DNA from: Lachnoclostridium sp. UBA1308
GTDB lineage: Bacteria; Bacillota; Clostridia; Lachnospirales; Lachnospiraceae
Length of the DNA stretch: 52,680 nt
NCBI GenBank assembly: GCA_002307215.1
Contig: DBTU01000011.1
Location: 2,457-55,136 of the forward strand
Direction: 5' to 3'
The notes under the pieces were generated by a model, which was not told where the DNA came from, ran no database searches, and saw nothing but the letters and a program-made list of their open reading frames with translations. Below are positions 44,123 to 51,396 of the stretch, piece after piece. Every line of letters begins with the position of its first letter. Positions within the stretch are counted from its first letter, which is position 1. The translations under genes were made by a program, and so were the position numbers.

Positions 44123-45633
44123 CTTCCTCTACCCCCTCCTTTTCCATACATCGTACAATCCGGCATATCCTGACTTAACTTCTGAGTCAAGGAAGAGAGT
44201 GAGGTAAGTCCGGACTTCTCGGGAAATACCATCTTCTTTGCTAATGTACTTCGCGGTCTGTAAGAATAATCAAAACTTTTATTAATGCATTCAGCTACTT
44301 TCAGAGCACCACGGTAACCAAACCGAGGTCTGTTCAAGATTGCATTCAGATCCACTAATGGAATATTCGGAAAGCTTAAGGAGGAACCGAAATATACGAC
44401 ACAGTTTTCATCAATTCCTCCCAGAAATTCTAAAAGCTCCTCTTCTGTCTGTTTCATGGATTCGTATTTGCCAAAAGCAAGTGTTCCCTTTGTAATTAAT
44501 ATCTCGGGATCCATCTTTGCTTCCAAAAGATAATCAATACTGGTTTCTCTGGCCTCAGTGCTCCACGGATGGAAATTATAGATAATTGGTCTCATCCCAA
44601 AATCTTTCTCCAGCATATGAGCGATTGATAATGATTTCACTGCATCGTGTCCTTCAATTAAACCTATTTTACCTTCAAGCTTTTTCTTAGAGGCTTCATA
44701 TTCAACCCTGACCGACTCATATTCCTCAGCCATAAAGGCTTTTGCTTCTTCCTCCATGTGCAGATATTTTGCTGCCTGTAGCAACCAACTCTCCGTAGCT
44801 TTGATTCCATACGGTAAAATTGTCGAATTCATCGGAGTCCGAAATACCTCTTCCATTTCCTTTCCTAACGCGTAACCGATATCCATGCATAAAGCACAAT
44901 TCACTGCAACACTGGGTGCCTCCTTCAATTCCTTCAGACTGCAATCAGCTGCAATGATCGAATGCACCTTTGCTCCCATACCTTCCACTAATCGAACCAG
45001 CTCCTTGACATCAGTATCCACCTCAGTACGTTCCGGCCCCATCTTTCCTCCGACAATATTTACACTGTGTTTTAGCCTTTCTTTCACTTCGGGTGTGGGA
45101 GGATTCATTAATTTAACCAGTTGCCGAAAAACCAGATCAAAGCCGCTGCGGTATTCACCGGAAAACCCCTCACAATGAATCACTAACATCTCTGCCGACA
45201 CGCTGTCTGAAATGCTGTTAATTATGTCATCTACATTGTCCCCGATTATACCGGTTGCACAGCTCGTTGCTATCACAATGATATCCGGATTATATTTTTT
45301 CTCTATTTCCTTAATGGCTCCGACAAGCTCTTTTTCGCCGCCGTAAACAATATTTTTCATTTCAATATTTGTAGTCAGAACTGCCTCATAAGGCGACCCG
45401 CTATTTCGACTGTTTGTCAGCTTATAGGCTTTTTTTACTCCATAAGCACATCCGCTCGGGCCATGCGCTATGACTATCGTATTATGAAGGCCGCTCAGTA
45501 TTTTCATTGCAGTCCAGAATTTGCACGCTCTTGTGTGGCTTCCCTGTAAGGTGGTTTTAATCTTACCTTCTTTCGCCATTTGATATAATGTGCTAAGCTT
45601 CCCCGAAAATACAACATTCTCTTCAATACTCAT
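44107..45633 (-). CDS. vnfE: VnfE/NifE-type cofactor scaffold protein
   Basis: A 508-residue NifE-family protein with cysteines C37 (RACKFW), C62 (GPSGCAYG) and C125 (SCATGIIGD) for the scaffold Fe-S cluster. It also has the NIVYGGEKEL segment common to NifE. The C-terminus carries an unusual glycine/arginine tail ending GRCLNS. With VnfN it forms the FeV-co scaffold. GGAGG lies before ATG 45633. A hairpin at 45670-45710 separates it from vnfK. Confidence 0.84.
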   Translation of the reverse strand: MSIEENVVFSGKLSTLYQMAKEGKIKTTLQGSHTRACKFWTAMKILSGLHNTIVIAHGPSGCAYGVKKAYKLTNSRNSGSPYEAVLTTNIEMKNIVYGGEKELVGAIKEIEKKYNPDIIVIATSCATGIIGDNVDDIINSISDSVSAEMLVIHCEGFSGEYRSGFDLVFRQLVKLMNPPTPEVKERLKHSVNIVGGKMGPERTEVDTDVKELVRLVEGMGAKVHSIIAADCSLKELKEAPSVAVNCALCMDIGYALGKEMEEVFRTPMNSTILPYGIKATESWLLQAAKYLHMEEEAKAFMAEEYESVRVEYEASKKKLEGKIGLIEGHDAVKSLSIAHMLEKDFGMRPIIYNFHPWSTEARETSIDYLLEAKMDPEILITKGTLAFGKYESMKQTEEELLEFLGGIDENCVVYFGSSLSFPNIPLVDLNAILNRPRFGYRGALKVAECINKSFDYSYRPRSTLAKKMVFPEKSGLTSLSSLTQKLSQDMPDCTMYGKGGGRGRCLNS

Positions 45634-45669
45634 TGACTGCGCCTCCTTATCTGACTTGTTTCAACTTAC

Positions 45670-45710
45670 GGATAACCCAATTAATTATTACACCTTTCAT
45701 TGGGTTATCC
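45670..45710 (-). other. Hairpin between vnfK and vnfE
   Basis: GGATAACCCAA and TTGGGTTATCC form an 11-bp perfect stem with a 19-base loop. No U run follows. It may be a processing or mRNA-stability element that lowers expression of the scaffold genes relative to the structural genes. Confidence 0.65.
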
Positions 45711-45737
45711 ATTACTTTGCTTCTGCTTAACTAACTT

Positions 45738-47123
45738 TTACCAGACATTAAGCTTCCATTCTTTATCTTTCTTAAATTCCATATCAGCAAATAATGCATT
45801 TGCCATCTGTTCAGCGAGCCATTCAGCTCCCTTATAACCAATTACAGGATATTTCCATAGACCGGCTCTATCAAAAGTAGGGAATCCTACACGTACCATA
45901 GGAATCTGATAATCGATAGAAACATAACGTCCCTTAGAGTGGCCCAGAATAAGATCAAGTTCAATCTTCTTCTCCTTAAGACGACTTTCCAGTTCCCATA
46001 GATCGGCATTGCATACAACTTCCATATCGAAATTTACTTTTTCTTGTAAGGCAAGAACGCGTTCATCCTTCTTATAGCCTCCAAGATCATCACCGAAAAG
46101 TACTAAAATTGGTTTCATTCCGAGCTCAATACAGAATTCCGCTAGTCCGATAACAAGATCAGGATCACCGTAAATAGCAACCTTTTTGTCAGCCAAAAAC
46201 ATATGTCCAAGATCTACGATGGCATCTAGCGCACGCCCTCTCTCTATCACCAGCGAATCAGGGATCTCCTTGCCTGCCATTTTTGCAATCTGTTGAACAA
46301 ATCGGTCGGTATTAGCAATACCAATCGGAGTAATTCCAACGACTGCCGGAACCTTGAATTTAGTATCCAGATATTCAGCAGCTGAGCCTCCTTCATATTT
46401 ATAAAGGGCTATACTCCCTATTCCATTGGCACTGTCAACAAAGTCCTCAACCGTTGTATTTCCACAAGCAAAACCGGATTTGTCCGGAAGCATCGGAGCA
46501 TCAAAGTTGGAGGTATCGAGTAATATGTTTGTGTCAATTCCCATCTCTGATAATATGTATTTGAGTTCGTTCACATCTCCGGGATTGATCCAACCGGTAA
46601 ACACATTCAGCTTTCCATTCGGAGTTCCTTGGACCGCCAATTGCTTCACCAGGGTTAATACCGCAATATCATAACCTTGAACCTGACTTCCGGCATAGCT
46701 TGGTGTATGAATAGGAAAGACCTTGATATCACGATCGGGAAATTCCTTCTTCAGATATTCCTCGACTCTTACTTGTACAGATTCCATATCATCACCAATG
46801 GTTTCTGTAGAACAGGTGGTAATCATTGGGATTACCTTCAAATTGGGATAGCGAACCGCCAATACCTTACAGCCTTCAATCGCCTTGTCCATTGCACCAA
46901 ATACCGCTGCATCCTCATGCAATGAGGAAGATGCCAAATCAAAATTCTCCTTAAAATGCTGAGCAAACATTAATCTTACAAAAGTGCAACATCCCTGCCC
47001 GCCATGTACAAGTCCGATACAATCCTTGATGCCGATTACTGCAAATTGTGCTCCGCAAGGTTGGCAATTAAAAATAGGATTAATGATACCGTTTCTTTTT
47101 TTTGCTATAATTTCAACTGACAT
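45738..47123 (-). CDS. vnfK: Vanadium nitrogenase beta subunit
   Basis: A 461-residue subunit of the VFe protein. P-cluster cysteines are C20 (NCQPCGAQ), C45 (GGQGCCTF) and C104 (TTCSTETIGDD). Like VnfK and AnfK, it lacks the roughly 50-residue N-terminal extension of Mo-type NifK. The ending KEWKLNVW resembles VnfK. The subunit shares the P-cluster with VnfD. GGAGG lies before ATG 47123, 18 bases after vnfG. Confidence 0.93.
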   Translation of the reverse strand: MSVEIIAKKRNGIINPIFNCQPCGAQFAVIGIKDCIGLVHGGQGCCTFVRLMFAQHFKENFDLASSSLHEDAAVFGAMDKAIEGCKVLAVRYPNLKVIPMITTCSTETIGDDMESVQVRVEEYLKKEFPDRDIKVFPIHTPSYAGSQVQGYDIAVLTLVKQLAVQGTPNGKLNVFTGWINPGDVNELKYILSEMGIDTNILLDTSNFDAPMLPDKSGFACGNTTVEDFVDSANGIGSIALYKYEGGSAAEYLDTKFKVPAVVGITPIGIANTDRFVQQIAKMAGKEIPDSLVIERGRALDAIVDLGHMFLADKKVAIYGDPDLVIGLAEFCIELGMKPILVLFGDDLGGYKKDERVLALQEKVNFDMEVVCNADLWELESRLKEKKIELDLILGHSKGRYVSIDYQIPMVRVGFPTFDRAGLWKYPVIGYKGAEWLAEQMANALFADMEFKKDKEWKLNVW

Positions 47124-47141
47124 AAATTTGCCTCCTTTCGT

Positions 47142-47480
47142 TTAGTAGTACTCTACCGTTCGTTCAACATTTAATGAATTTGTAACTGCAAGATACATCA
47201 GTTTATCGATGACTTTATCTGTCAGTTCAAATACGTCCTTACTGTTCAGTTCTTCAAACCATGTGAATTTATCCAATATCTGTTCTAGCAAAATCTTTGC
47301 ATCTGCATAATAGCATTTTTCATCACTAGTTTCCTTGGACACTTCTTTACCGGAATACAGCAACGCCACATCCTTCATAATGCCTTTGATATTACGCTCT
47401 CTGTCCCAATTTCTTGAAAAAAACTGCCACAAGCATCTTTCCACGATATAATTATATACAGCCTGAACTTTATCTTCCAT
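47142..47480 (-). CDS. vnfG: Vanadium nitrogenase delta subunit
   Basis: A 112-residue protein found only in alternative (V and Fe-only) nitrogenases, where it binds VnfD and makes the hexa- to octameric VFe protein. The hallmark segment ERCLWQFFSRNWDRE (residues 14-28) is nearly the same as in Azotobacter VnfG, and length matches (113). ATG 47480 has GGAG six bases before; an in-frame ATG at 47492 lies on top of the ribosome site. Its leader is the 35-bp repeat shared with the MarR gene. Confidence 0.93.
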   Translation of the reverse strand: MEDKVQAVYNYIVERCLWQFFSRNWDRERNIKGIMKDVALLYSGKEVSKETSDEKCYYADAKILLEQILDKFTWFEELNSKDVFELTDKVIDKLMYLAVTNSLNVERTVEYY

Positions 47481-47510
47481 ATTTTTCTCCATTCCTGCGC
47501 ATGCTTTCTG
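47476..47510 (-). repeat. 35-bp intergenic leader repeat, copy B (vnfG start)
   Basis: Identical to 12410-12444 at 32 of 35 positions, including the ribosome site and ATGGA start. On its far side the unit ATGCGCAG occurs twice in a row separated by five bases. Confidence 0.7.
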
Positions 47511-47517
47511 CGCATAT

Positions 47518-47580
47518 AAGTTTGCGCCGAGGATTACGCAGGCTCAAACTTCCAAGTGTGAAAATAGCTTTTTATTTTCG
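47518..47580 (-). other. Hairpins in the vnfD-vnfG gap
   Basis: AAGTTTG (47518-47524) pairs with CAAACTT (47545-47551), extended by GCC/GGC after one mismatch. A second stem, GAAAATA with TATTTTC (47560-47579), includes the vnfD stop codon. Both lie in the 91-base gap and could tune vnfG/K expression or mRNA decay. Confidence 0.5.
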
Positions 47581-48969
47581 CATTAACTCCTTGATATTAA
47601 CACCGGCCAGTTTAAACATCGGAGAATAAATTGCATTATAAAGGTCTCTTGCCATATTTACTGCACCTTCAAAGCCCATGTATGGTCCATTATGGTATGC
47701 ATGACCATTGATATAGGGTATGTGAACCTTCTTTACCAGTTCTCCTACTCTGGGGCCTGTAAAGATAAGATCCGGTTTTACCATATCTATGACTTCAAAA
47801 AACTCAAGCTCATTACCGTCATCAACGTATATGGCACCCTTTCGACCTCTGGCAATAACTTTTTCAAAGTCTTCCTGATGACCGAATTTGGAGGACATTG
47901 CAACAACCTCCATTCCCAGATCATCTTCCAGCGCTTTTGTCCAATGCCATAATCTTGGTCCACCGGTCCAGATTGCAACCTTTTTACCTTTTAATCTCTC
48001 CTTATACCAATCAAGTGTATCCTTGTACTTTTCTGTCTCTCTGTCGATTAATGCCTGTGCTTTGTCTTCAATACCGAAGAAAGCAGCGATTTTCTTTAAG
48101 CTTTCAGTTACATAGGTGAAGCCCCAGGTATCAACATCCATGCGAGGGATTCCGTATTGTTTGTATAATTCATTTGCTATGTAACCTGCGGAACGTGCAC
48201 AGTTAGTAATACTAAGCTTCGCCTGATGCATGGAACGACATTCATCATAGGTCGCATTGCCGGTGAAATGACATACTACCTGAATTCCCATTTCCTCCAT
48301 GTATCTGGAAAGCACCTGACTGTCACCCTGAATGTTATAATCACCGATTACATTGACCGTATAAGGGCTTGTAATCTTCTGCTCGTAGGTTCCAACCTTA
48401 TTGTTAACCCAGTCAATATTGAGAACATGATGTCCCTTTGACTGACTAACTCCGGCAAATCCCGGGCATTCCACAGTGAATATATCAACGTCTCCAAGTT
48501 CACCTTCCACCTTTTTTACTACACCTTTTAGATCATCACCGATTAAAGCTGTTGCGCAGGTGGTATAAATAAACATTCTTTTAGACTCCGGAAATTCCTT
48601 GAAAGCTTCCATAATACTCTTTCGTAGCTTACCTTCTCCGCCAAATACGACATTCGATTCCTTCATATCTGAGGACCAGGCATATTTCAGTTGGAAATTA
48701 TCATTGTCACTCGGATATCTCTTCGTGTGCCAGGTATTATAAGCACATCCCACCGGTCCGTGAATCATCTGAATCGTGTCCTTCAGCACACCTCCGATAA
48801 CCAGCTTAGCTCCGCAATAGCTACAGCCTCGTTCTGATAGGGAACCCGGGATCGTAGGGACATTGGATGCAGGAAGAAATTGTGTGGTATCTTCTCCATC
48901 TTCCTTAATGTATACATGCCTTTTCCGTTCCGGTATTGATTCGTCACATTTTAATAATGTCATTGGCAT
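47572..48969 (-). CDS. vnfD: Vanadium nitrogenase alpha subunit
   Basis: A 465-residue catalytic subunit. P-cluster cysteines are C49, C75 and C138. FeV-co ligands are C257 (TNCARS) and H423 (NGHAYHN). Active-site Q176 and H180 (SQSKGH), K361, and the carbonate-binding loop TGGPRLW (335-341) are all present, at the same numbers I recall for Azotobacter VnfD. This loop, with vnfG next door, separates it from Mo-type NifD; AnfD reads GGSKLW here. It reduces N2 (and CO for V enzymes) using electrons from VnfH. GGAGG lies 10 bases before the ATG. Confidence 0.96.
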   Translation of the reverse strand: MPMTLLKCDESIPERKRHVYIKEDGEDTTQFLPASNVPTIPGSLSERGCSYCGAKLVIGGVLKDTIQMIHGPVGCAYNTWHTKRYPSDNDNFQLKYAWSSDMKESNVVFGGEGKLRKSIMEAFKEFPESKRMFIYTTCATALIGDDLKGVVKKVEGELGDVDIFTVECPGFAGVSQSKGHHVLNIDWVNNKVGTYEQKITSPYTVNVIGDYNIQGDSQVLSRYMEEMGIQVVCHFTGNATYDECRSMHQAKLSITNCARSAGYIANELYKQYGIPRMDVDTWGFTYVTESLKKIAAFFGIEDKAQALIDRETEKYKDTLDWYKERLKGKKVAIWTGGPRLWHWTKALEDDLGMEVVAMSSKFGHQEDFEKVIARGRKGAIYVDDGNELEFFEVIDMVKPDLIFTGPRVGELVKKVHIPYINGHAYHNGPYMGFEGAVNMARDLYNAIYSPMFKLAGVNIKELMRK

Positions 48970-48989
48970 ATCATCATTACCTCCTTTAT

Positions 48990-49307
48990 TTATTTTCCTT
49001 CACTAATGATTAAGGATTCCAGAATCGGACTAATAAATATTCTTCCATCACCGAAGGTACCTGTCACCCCGGTATGTCCATATCTTAATATAGCGGAAAC
49101 AATAAAATCCTTATCCTTTTCATCCACTGCCATCATTAGCATTACTTTTGGGATTTCGTCATATGATACGTTTCCAACCTTAATTCCCTTTTGCTTACCC
49201 CTACCATATACATCAATCTTAGTCACTGCCGGAAAACCCGCTGCAACTAATTCAAAAAGTATTGTGTCTACTTTCTCGGGTCTGACAATTGCTCGAATTA
49301 GTACCAT
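48990..49307 (-). CDS. Second NifI1-like PII protein
   Basis: A 105-residue GlnB/PII-family protein, closer to the NifI1 gene two places upstream than to NifI2 (shared DVYGRGKQKGIKVGNV, EIPKVMLMM, GTFGDGRIFISP). ATG 49307 has GGAGG just before; the frame is open seven codons further. NifI1-NifI2 complexes sense 2-oxoglutarate and ATP and block the component protein when ammonium is present. A third PII gene between nifI2 and vnfD is unusual. It may be an alternate I1 or specific to VnfD. Confidence 0.87.
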   Translation of the reverse strand: MVLIRAIVRPEKVDTILFELVAAGFPAVTKIDVYGRGKQKGIKVGNVSYDEIPKVMLMMAVDEKDKDFIVSAILRYGHTGVTGTFGDGRIFISPILESLIISEGK

Positions 49308-49351
49308 ATACTTCCTCCCATTATGCATTTTCGGGCACTCTTGTAATTAGT

Positions 49352-49738
49352 TTAATATGATTCAGAATCCATCTGTTCCTTCCCATCTCGAACACGAATT
49401 GCCTCCGAAATAGGTAGCACAAAGATTTTACCGTCTCCGGTGTTTCCGGTTGAATTCACTTCCATGATTGCATTCACCGCCTTCTGCACCTCATCATCTC
49501 TTACAACTAATGTAAAAACCCGTTTTGGAATAAGATTCTGAGTATGAGAAATCTGCCCATAGAACTGCACTGTTTCTTCACTTGTTTTAAAGTTCGGCTG
49601 AATCAACATTTCCTGGCCTGCCTGTTTTCCTCGTCCTAAAACCTTTCTGCAGGTGAAAGCCGGAAAATCTGCTTTTTCCAAAGCATTCTTTGTAATATTT
49701 ACTTTGTTTTGCCGGACAATTGCCATTACTTCCTTCAT
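49352..49738 (-). CDS. nifI2: NifI2, PII-type nitrogenase regulator
   Basis: A 128-residue PII-family protein with the longer T-loop region of NifI2 (QMLIQPNFKTSEETVQFYG) and the TGNTGDGKIFVLP segment. With NifI1 it forms the complex that reversibly inhibits dinitrogenase in response to ammonium in methanogens and clostridia. It lies between the two nifI1-type genes. Confidence 0.9.
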   Translation of the reverse strand: MKEVMAIVRQNKVNITKNALEKADFPAFTCRKVLGRGKQAGQEMLIQPNFKTSEETVQFYGQISHTQNLIPKRVFTLVVRDDEVQKAVNAIMEVNSTGNTGDGKIFVLPISEAIRVRDGKEQMDSESY

Positions 49739-49759
49739 AGTTACCTCCCTTTTCTAGCT

Positions 49760-50086
49760 TTACAGTCCTGCTTTTTTATTACTGATTGTATATGCTTCTT
49801 CTACCGGACTGACAAAGATTCTTCCATCACCAAAGGCTCCTTTTTCACCCGTTCTTGCATATCTCATTATGATACGAATGACATTGTCTTTATCTTCATC
49901 ATTTACGACCATAAGAAGCATTTCCTTGGGGATTTCATCGTAGTATACATTGCCAACCTTTACACCCTTTTGTTTACCTCTTCCGTAAACATCCATTTTT
50001 GTTACCGCCGGATAGCCTTCTGCCAATAGTTCCTGCAGTACAACTCCAACCTTCTCAGGTCTGATAATTGATCGTATTAATAACAT
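49760..50086 (-). CDS. nifI1: NifI1, PII-type nitrogenase regulator
   Basis: A 108-residue PII-family protein (MLLIRSIIRPEK at the start, KMDVYGRGKQKGVKVG, KGAFGDGRIFVSP). The order vnfH-nifI1-nifI2 before the dinitrogenase genes is the classic archaeal/clostridial arrangement. It lies 20 bases after vnfH. No uridylylation-type GlnB features are needed in this class. Confidence 0.92.
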   Translation of the reverse strand: MLLIRSIIRPEKVGVVLQELLAEGYPAVTKMDVYGRGKQKGVKVGNVYYDEIPKEMLLMVVNDEDKDNVIRIIMRYARTGEKGAFGDGRIFVSPVEEAYTISNKKAGL

Positions 50087-50106
50087 AGTAATTACCCCTT
50101 TCTTAA

Positions 50107-50925
50107 TTAATCCATTAAACCATGCTCCATTAATATTGCTTCCAACTTATCAATTGCCAGTGGCTGCGGAACTACGAACATATCATTTCCATCAATTTTT
50201 TGTGCCAGCTGTCTGTATTCATCTGCCTGCGGAACCTCAGGACTGAATTCGATAACGGTTTTCTTATTGATTTCTGCTCTTTGTACTGCGTTATCTCTTG
50301 GTACAAAATGAATCATTTGTGTTCCTAATTCTTTCGCAACAGCCCTAACAAGATCAGCTTCTCCGTCAACATTTCTTGAATTGCAGATTAAACCACCAAG
50401 TCTTACGCCGCCGGTATTTGCATACTTTTGAATACCTTTTGCGATATTGTTAGCTGCATAGAGAGCCATCATTTCACCGGAACATACAATATAAATCTCC
50501 CGCGCCTTGCCCTCTCTGATCGGCATTGCAAAGCCCCCGCATACAACATCACCCAGTACATCGTAAAAAACATAATCAAGGTCATCCGTGTAGGCACCCA
50601 ATTGCTCCAATAAATTAATTGAAGTTATGATTCCACGACCCGCACAACCAACACCGGGTTCGGGGCCACCCGACTCAACACCCTTGATACCGCCGTAACC
50701 GGTTTTTAATATGTATTCCAAGTCGATGTCTTCACCCTCTTCGCGGAGAGTATCAAGTACTGTTTTTTGTGCCAAGCCTCCCAGTACCAGTCTTGTTGAA
50801 TCAGCTTTCGGATCGCAGCCAACAATCATGATCTTTTTCCCCATTTCAGCCAGTCCGGCCGTTAAGTTCTGGGTCGTAGTTGATTTTCCGATTCCGCCTT
50901 TTCCGTAAATAGCAACCTGTCTCAT
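50107..50925 (-). CDS. vnfH: Dinitrogenase reductase (Fe protein) of the vnf operon
   Basis: A 272-residue ATP-dependent electron donor to VnfDGK, also required in cofactor maturation. P-loop GKGGIGKST (8-16), Fe-S cluster ligands C94 (GVGCAGRG) and C129 (DVVCGG), and R97 (target of ADP-ribosylation in some species). The sequence is of the clostridial/VnfH type (LGGLAQKTVLDTLREEGED). The residue before VESGG is Gly82, where most Fe proteins have Cys. GGAGG lies before ATG 50925. First gene of operon C, with a promoter at 51020-51048. Confidence 0.94.
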   Translation of the reverse strand: MRQVAIYGKGGIGKSTTTQNLTAGLAEMGKKIMIVGCDPKADSTRLVLGGLAQKTVLDTLREEGEDIDLEYILKTGYGGIKGVESGGPEPGVGCAGRGIITSINLLEQLGAYTDDLDYVFYDVLGDVVCGGFAMPIREGKAREIYIVCSGEMMALYAANNIAKGIQKYANTGGVRLGGLICNSRNVDGEADLVRAVAKELGTQMIHFVPRDNAVQRAEINKKTVIEFSPEVPQADEYRQLAQKIDGNDMFVVPQPLAIDKLEAILMEHGLMD

Positions 50926-50976
50926 CTAAATCCTCCTTGTTTAATTGATTTTTACCAATGACGCAAAATTGTATGG

Positions 50977-50986
50977 TTTGTTACAT
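50977..50986. promoter_or_regulatory. Candidate operator downstream of the vnfH start
   Basis: TTTGTTACAT, on the minus strand ATGTAACAAA, within the vnfH leader. It shares TGTAACAAA with the site at the start of the right-hand regulator (51354-51371). A repressor bound here would block vnf transcription. Confidence 0.4.
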
Positions 50987-51019
50987 TTTGTTTCCTTTTG
51001 TGTCTGTTTGGTTAAATGG

Positions 51020-51048
51020 ATTATAGCATAGAGGCTTTTTGATTACAA
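51020..51048 (-). promoter_or_regulatory. vnfH operon promoter (sigma-70 type)
   Basis: Minus strand TTGTAA (51043-51048), 17 bases, perfect TATAAT (51020-51025). No GG-N10-GC sigma-54 element is seen upstream of vnfH, unlike in proteobacterial nif/vnf promoters. Confidence 0.7.
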
Positions 51049-51090
51049 TATTTAAAACAATAAAATTAAATTTTTCTGTTTCGTACAATT

Positions 51091-51112
51091 ATGTAACGTT
51101 TTGTAACGTTTT
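51091..51112. promoter_or_regulatory. Tandem TGTAACGTTT repeats upstream of the vnfH promoter
   Basis: Two exact head-to-tail copies of TGTAACGTTT (51092-51101 and 51102-51111), about 45 bases upstream of the vnfH -35 box and preceded by an adenine. They share the GTAAC core with 23214-23230 and with the other sites in this region. The position suits an activator or upstream repressor site. Confidence 0.5.
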
Positions 51113-51317
51113 ATTAGCATTTTACATAACAAGTTATACGCTTGTCGATTTGGCATTCGTAGTGATTTGTACACTTCTTTCATTTTTATTCCAGAATAAA
51201 ATTAAAAATTAATCATTTTTTCATAAATTATGAGACAATTTCATGAAATGAATATTTGTATTTATTATTATCGCGGCAAGATTCCTTATCAGCGGTACCC
51301 TTTTGTAGGAAAAGATG

Positions 51318-51346
51318 TTGCCTAAACCAATAAAAAGTTATATAAT
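51318..51346 (+). promoter_or_regulatory. Promoter of the right-hand regulator
   Basis: TTGCCT (51318-51323), 17 bases, TATAAT (51341-51346). The predicted start coincides with GTGTAACAAAGT (51354 onward). Confidence 0.65.
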
Positions 51347-51353
51347 AAAAAAC

Positions 51354-51371
51354 GTGTAACAAAGTGTGATT
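51354..51371. promoter_or_regulatory. Candidate autoregulatory site at the regulator's start point
   Basis: GTGTAACAAAGTGTGATT covers the predicted transcription start of the right-hand regulator. The TGTAACAAA core also occurs in the vnfH leader. Suggests autorepression (inference). Confidence 0.4.
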
Positions 51372-51396
51372 AAAATCATATAACAAGGAGGTTTTT

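Noticed and set aside
47572..48969. Molybdenum-type nifD or Fe-only anfD
   Set aside because: Presence of the delta gene rules out Mo-type. The TGGPRLW loop and close overall match favour VnfD over AnfD.
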